This document shows, one piece after another, positions 23,248 to 23,817 of a stretch of 23,817 bases of DNA. The notes below the pieces were generated by a model. It did no database searches. It had not been told where the DNA came from and worked only from the letters and a program-made list of their open reading frames with translations. The stretch spans positions 1 to 23,817 of the forward strand of contig CAYXQF010000024.1 in NCBI GenBank assembly GCA_964466625.1. Reading direction: 5' to 3'. Each line of letters begins with the position of its first letter. The stretch's first letter is position 1. The DNA is from QALR01 sp964466625 (GTDB taxonomy: Bacteria > Bacillota > Clostridia > Oscillospirales > CAG-272). A program made the position numbers and the translations under genes.

Positions 23248-23640
23248 TCAAAAATGACTCTCGGAAAATATCTTTTCAAAAAGAATGAGGGTGTTGTCAT
23301 GAATATAATGTGCGTTTCGTGCGCTCATTCCGCCGCAGTCACAAGCGATCTTTTCCCACGTTTCCCCAAAGATATACCGTCTGCGCAAGATCGTGCGCCC
23401 AATAGGATCTTCGATCTTATCAATGAGCTTCGTGGCAAGAAGCTTTTCTTCTTTCATTTTTCGAATCAAAAGCGACAGTGCTGCTTCCCTGTCCGCGATC
23501 TCCATGGCAAGCTCGCCATCTTCACTGCTGCCCTCCATGTCCTTCCAAAATGCAAGCTCATCTGTTTTTTCCAAAAGCTCGGTTTTCCAGACACGCAACC
23601 GTTCTAAAAATTCTTTTCCCGTGAGTTTTTCTTTGACCAT
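23248..23640 (-). CDS. DUF1492-like, sigma-70-region-4-like small protein
   Basis: This 130-residue soluble protein has a helical, charged N-terminal part (about 5-75) and a C-terminal helix-turn-helix resembling sigma factor region 4: KIEDPIGRTILRRRYIFGETWEKIA, then the turn and MSARNAHYIHDNTLILFEKI (shown in parts; residues about 75-124). The layout is like DUF1492/ArpU-type proteins, common in Firmicute prophages where related proteins control late transcription. No phage structural genes are in the window, so this may be a prophage edge, a remnant or a domesticated copy. AAAGGA lies 7-8 bases before the ATG, and a consensus promoter is upstream. The function is inferred from resemblance only. 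Confidence 0.75.
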   Translation of the reverse strand: MVKEKLTGKEFLERLRVWKTELLEKTDELAFWKDMEGSSEDGELAMEIADREAALSLLIRKMKEEKLLATKLIDKIEDPIGRTILRRRYIFGETWEKIACDCGGMSARNAHYIHDNTLILFEKIFSESHF

Positions 23641-23645
23641 TCAAT

Positions 23646-23718
23646 AATCCTTTCTTTTCTTCCGTTCGTCATATAGCGAACATTTGTTTTTGTTATATTC
23701 TACCACAAAGAAAGGATT
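23646..23718. repeat. 12-bp inverted repeat spanning the DUF1492-like gene promoter and ribosome binding site
   Basis: AATCCTTTCTTT (23646-23657) is exactly reversed as AAAGAAAGGATT (23707-23718). One arm covers the ribosome binding site and the other lies in the spacer between -35 and -10. Since one arm is upstream of the transcript start, it cannot fold in the mRNA. Confidence 0.6.
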
Positions 23719-23725
23719 TTGTCAA
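23697..23725 (-). promoter_or_regulatory. Sigma-A promoter of the DUF1492-like gene
   Basis: On the minus strand, TTGACA (23720-23725) and TAGAAT (23697-23702) are separated by 17 bp. The leader is about 50 nt. Confidence 0.88.
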
Positions 23726-23781
23726 TAGTTTCCTTTGAAAACAAAAAACAACCGACGATGCTGGGTGTCCGTAAAACAGTT

Positions 23782-23815
23782 AATCCTCTCTATGAAATCG
23801 TTCATAGAGAGGATT
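23782..23815. terminator. Long perfect hairpin at the window edge, probable terminator
   Basis: A 15-bp perfect stem (23782-23796 with 23801-23815) has an ATCG loop. TT follows on the plus strand up to the window end; on the minus strand TTAACTGTTTT follows. Since no plus-strand gene ends nearby, it most likely terminates a minus-strand gene to the right of the window, or acts in both directions. Confidence 0.55.
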
Positions 23816-23817
23816 TT

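Overview
The window looks like a chromosomal piece of a low-to-mid GC Firmicute, most likely an uncultured gut-type member of the Clostridia. This is inference. It rests on AGGAGG-type ribosome binding sites, sigma-A promoters with 17-bp spacers (TTGACA/TAAAAT style), a class II GalT, a BlaI/BlaR1-type pair, a short HisG with HisZ, a YdjG/YdjI-like pair and a DUF1492-like protein. No rRNA, tRNA, CRISPR array, transposase or integrase was seen. Coding density is high and no stretch over 300 bases lacks a gene.

Layout. 1-645: 3' end of galT with its terminator. 685-2763: a BlaI-family repressor and a BlaR1/MecR1-like M56 metalloprotease, overlapping by ATGA, behind a promoter that contains a candidate BlaI operator. 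They end at a bidirectional terminator shared with the convergent his operon. 2763-11640 (minus strand): one histidine operon in the order hisZ-hisG-hisD-hisC-hisB-hisH-hisA-[DUF3592-like membrane gene]-hisF-hisIE-hisJ, with all enzymes from ATP/PRPP to histidine. It has a strong promoter and a leader of about 30 nt. The unexpected member is the small two-helix membrane protein, whose start is coupled to the hisA stop and which is followed by a paired-hairpin element just upstream of the hisF ribosome binding site.

11660-12880: a Gfo/Idh/MocA-family oxidoreductase (minus strand) with its own promoter and terminator. 12921-15689: a divergent OmpR-type response regulator and a multi-pass sensor kinase, with an 11-bp-spaced direct repeat upstream of the promoter and an unusual cationic heptad tandem repeat inside the kinase membrane region. 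15723-16776: a convergent, membrane-embedded XRE regulator containing an internally duplicated two-helix unit. 16831-20677 (minus strand): a probable transcription unit of an SGNH/GDSL esterase, an SPFH protein ending in four zinc-ribbon-like modules (YdjI-like), and a zinc-ribbon, tail-anchored protein (YdjG-like). A second paired-hairpin element sits directly upstream of the SPFH ribosome binding site.

20697-21963: a plus-strand alanyl-tRNA trans-editing protein. 21970-23210: an ArsB/NhaD/SLC13-type permease (minus). 23248-23725: a small sigma-region-4-like DUF1492-type protein (minus) with a consensus promoter. The window ends in a long perfect hairpin whose gene lies outside.

The his operon is a well-understood biosynthetic unit. 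The BlaI/M56 pair, the two-component system, the XRE membrane regulator and the SPFH/YdjG pair are all envelope-facing sensing or maintenance modules whose signals cannot be read from sequence. The points most worth following are the DUF3592 gene in the his operon, the paired hairpins placed next to ribosome binding sites, the non-penicillin-binding sensor domain of the M56 protein, and the zinc-ribbon expansion on the SPFH protein without a PspA partner in view.
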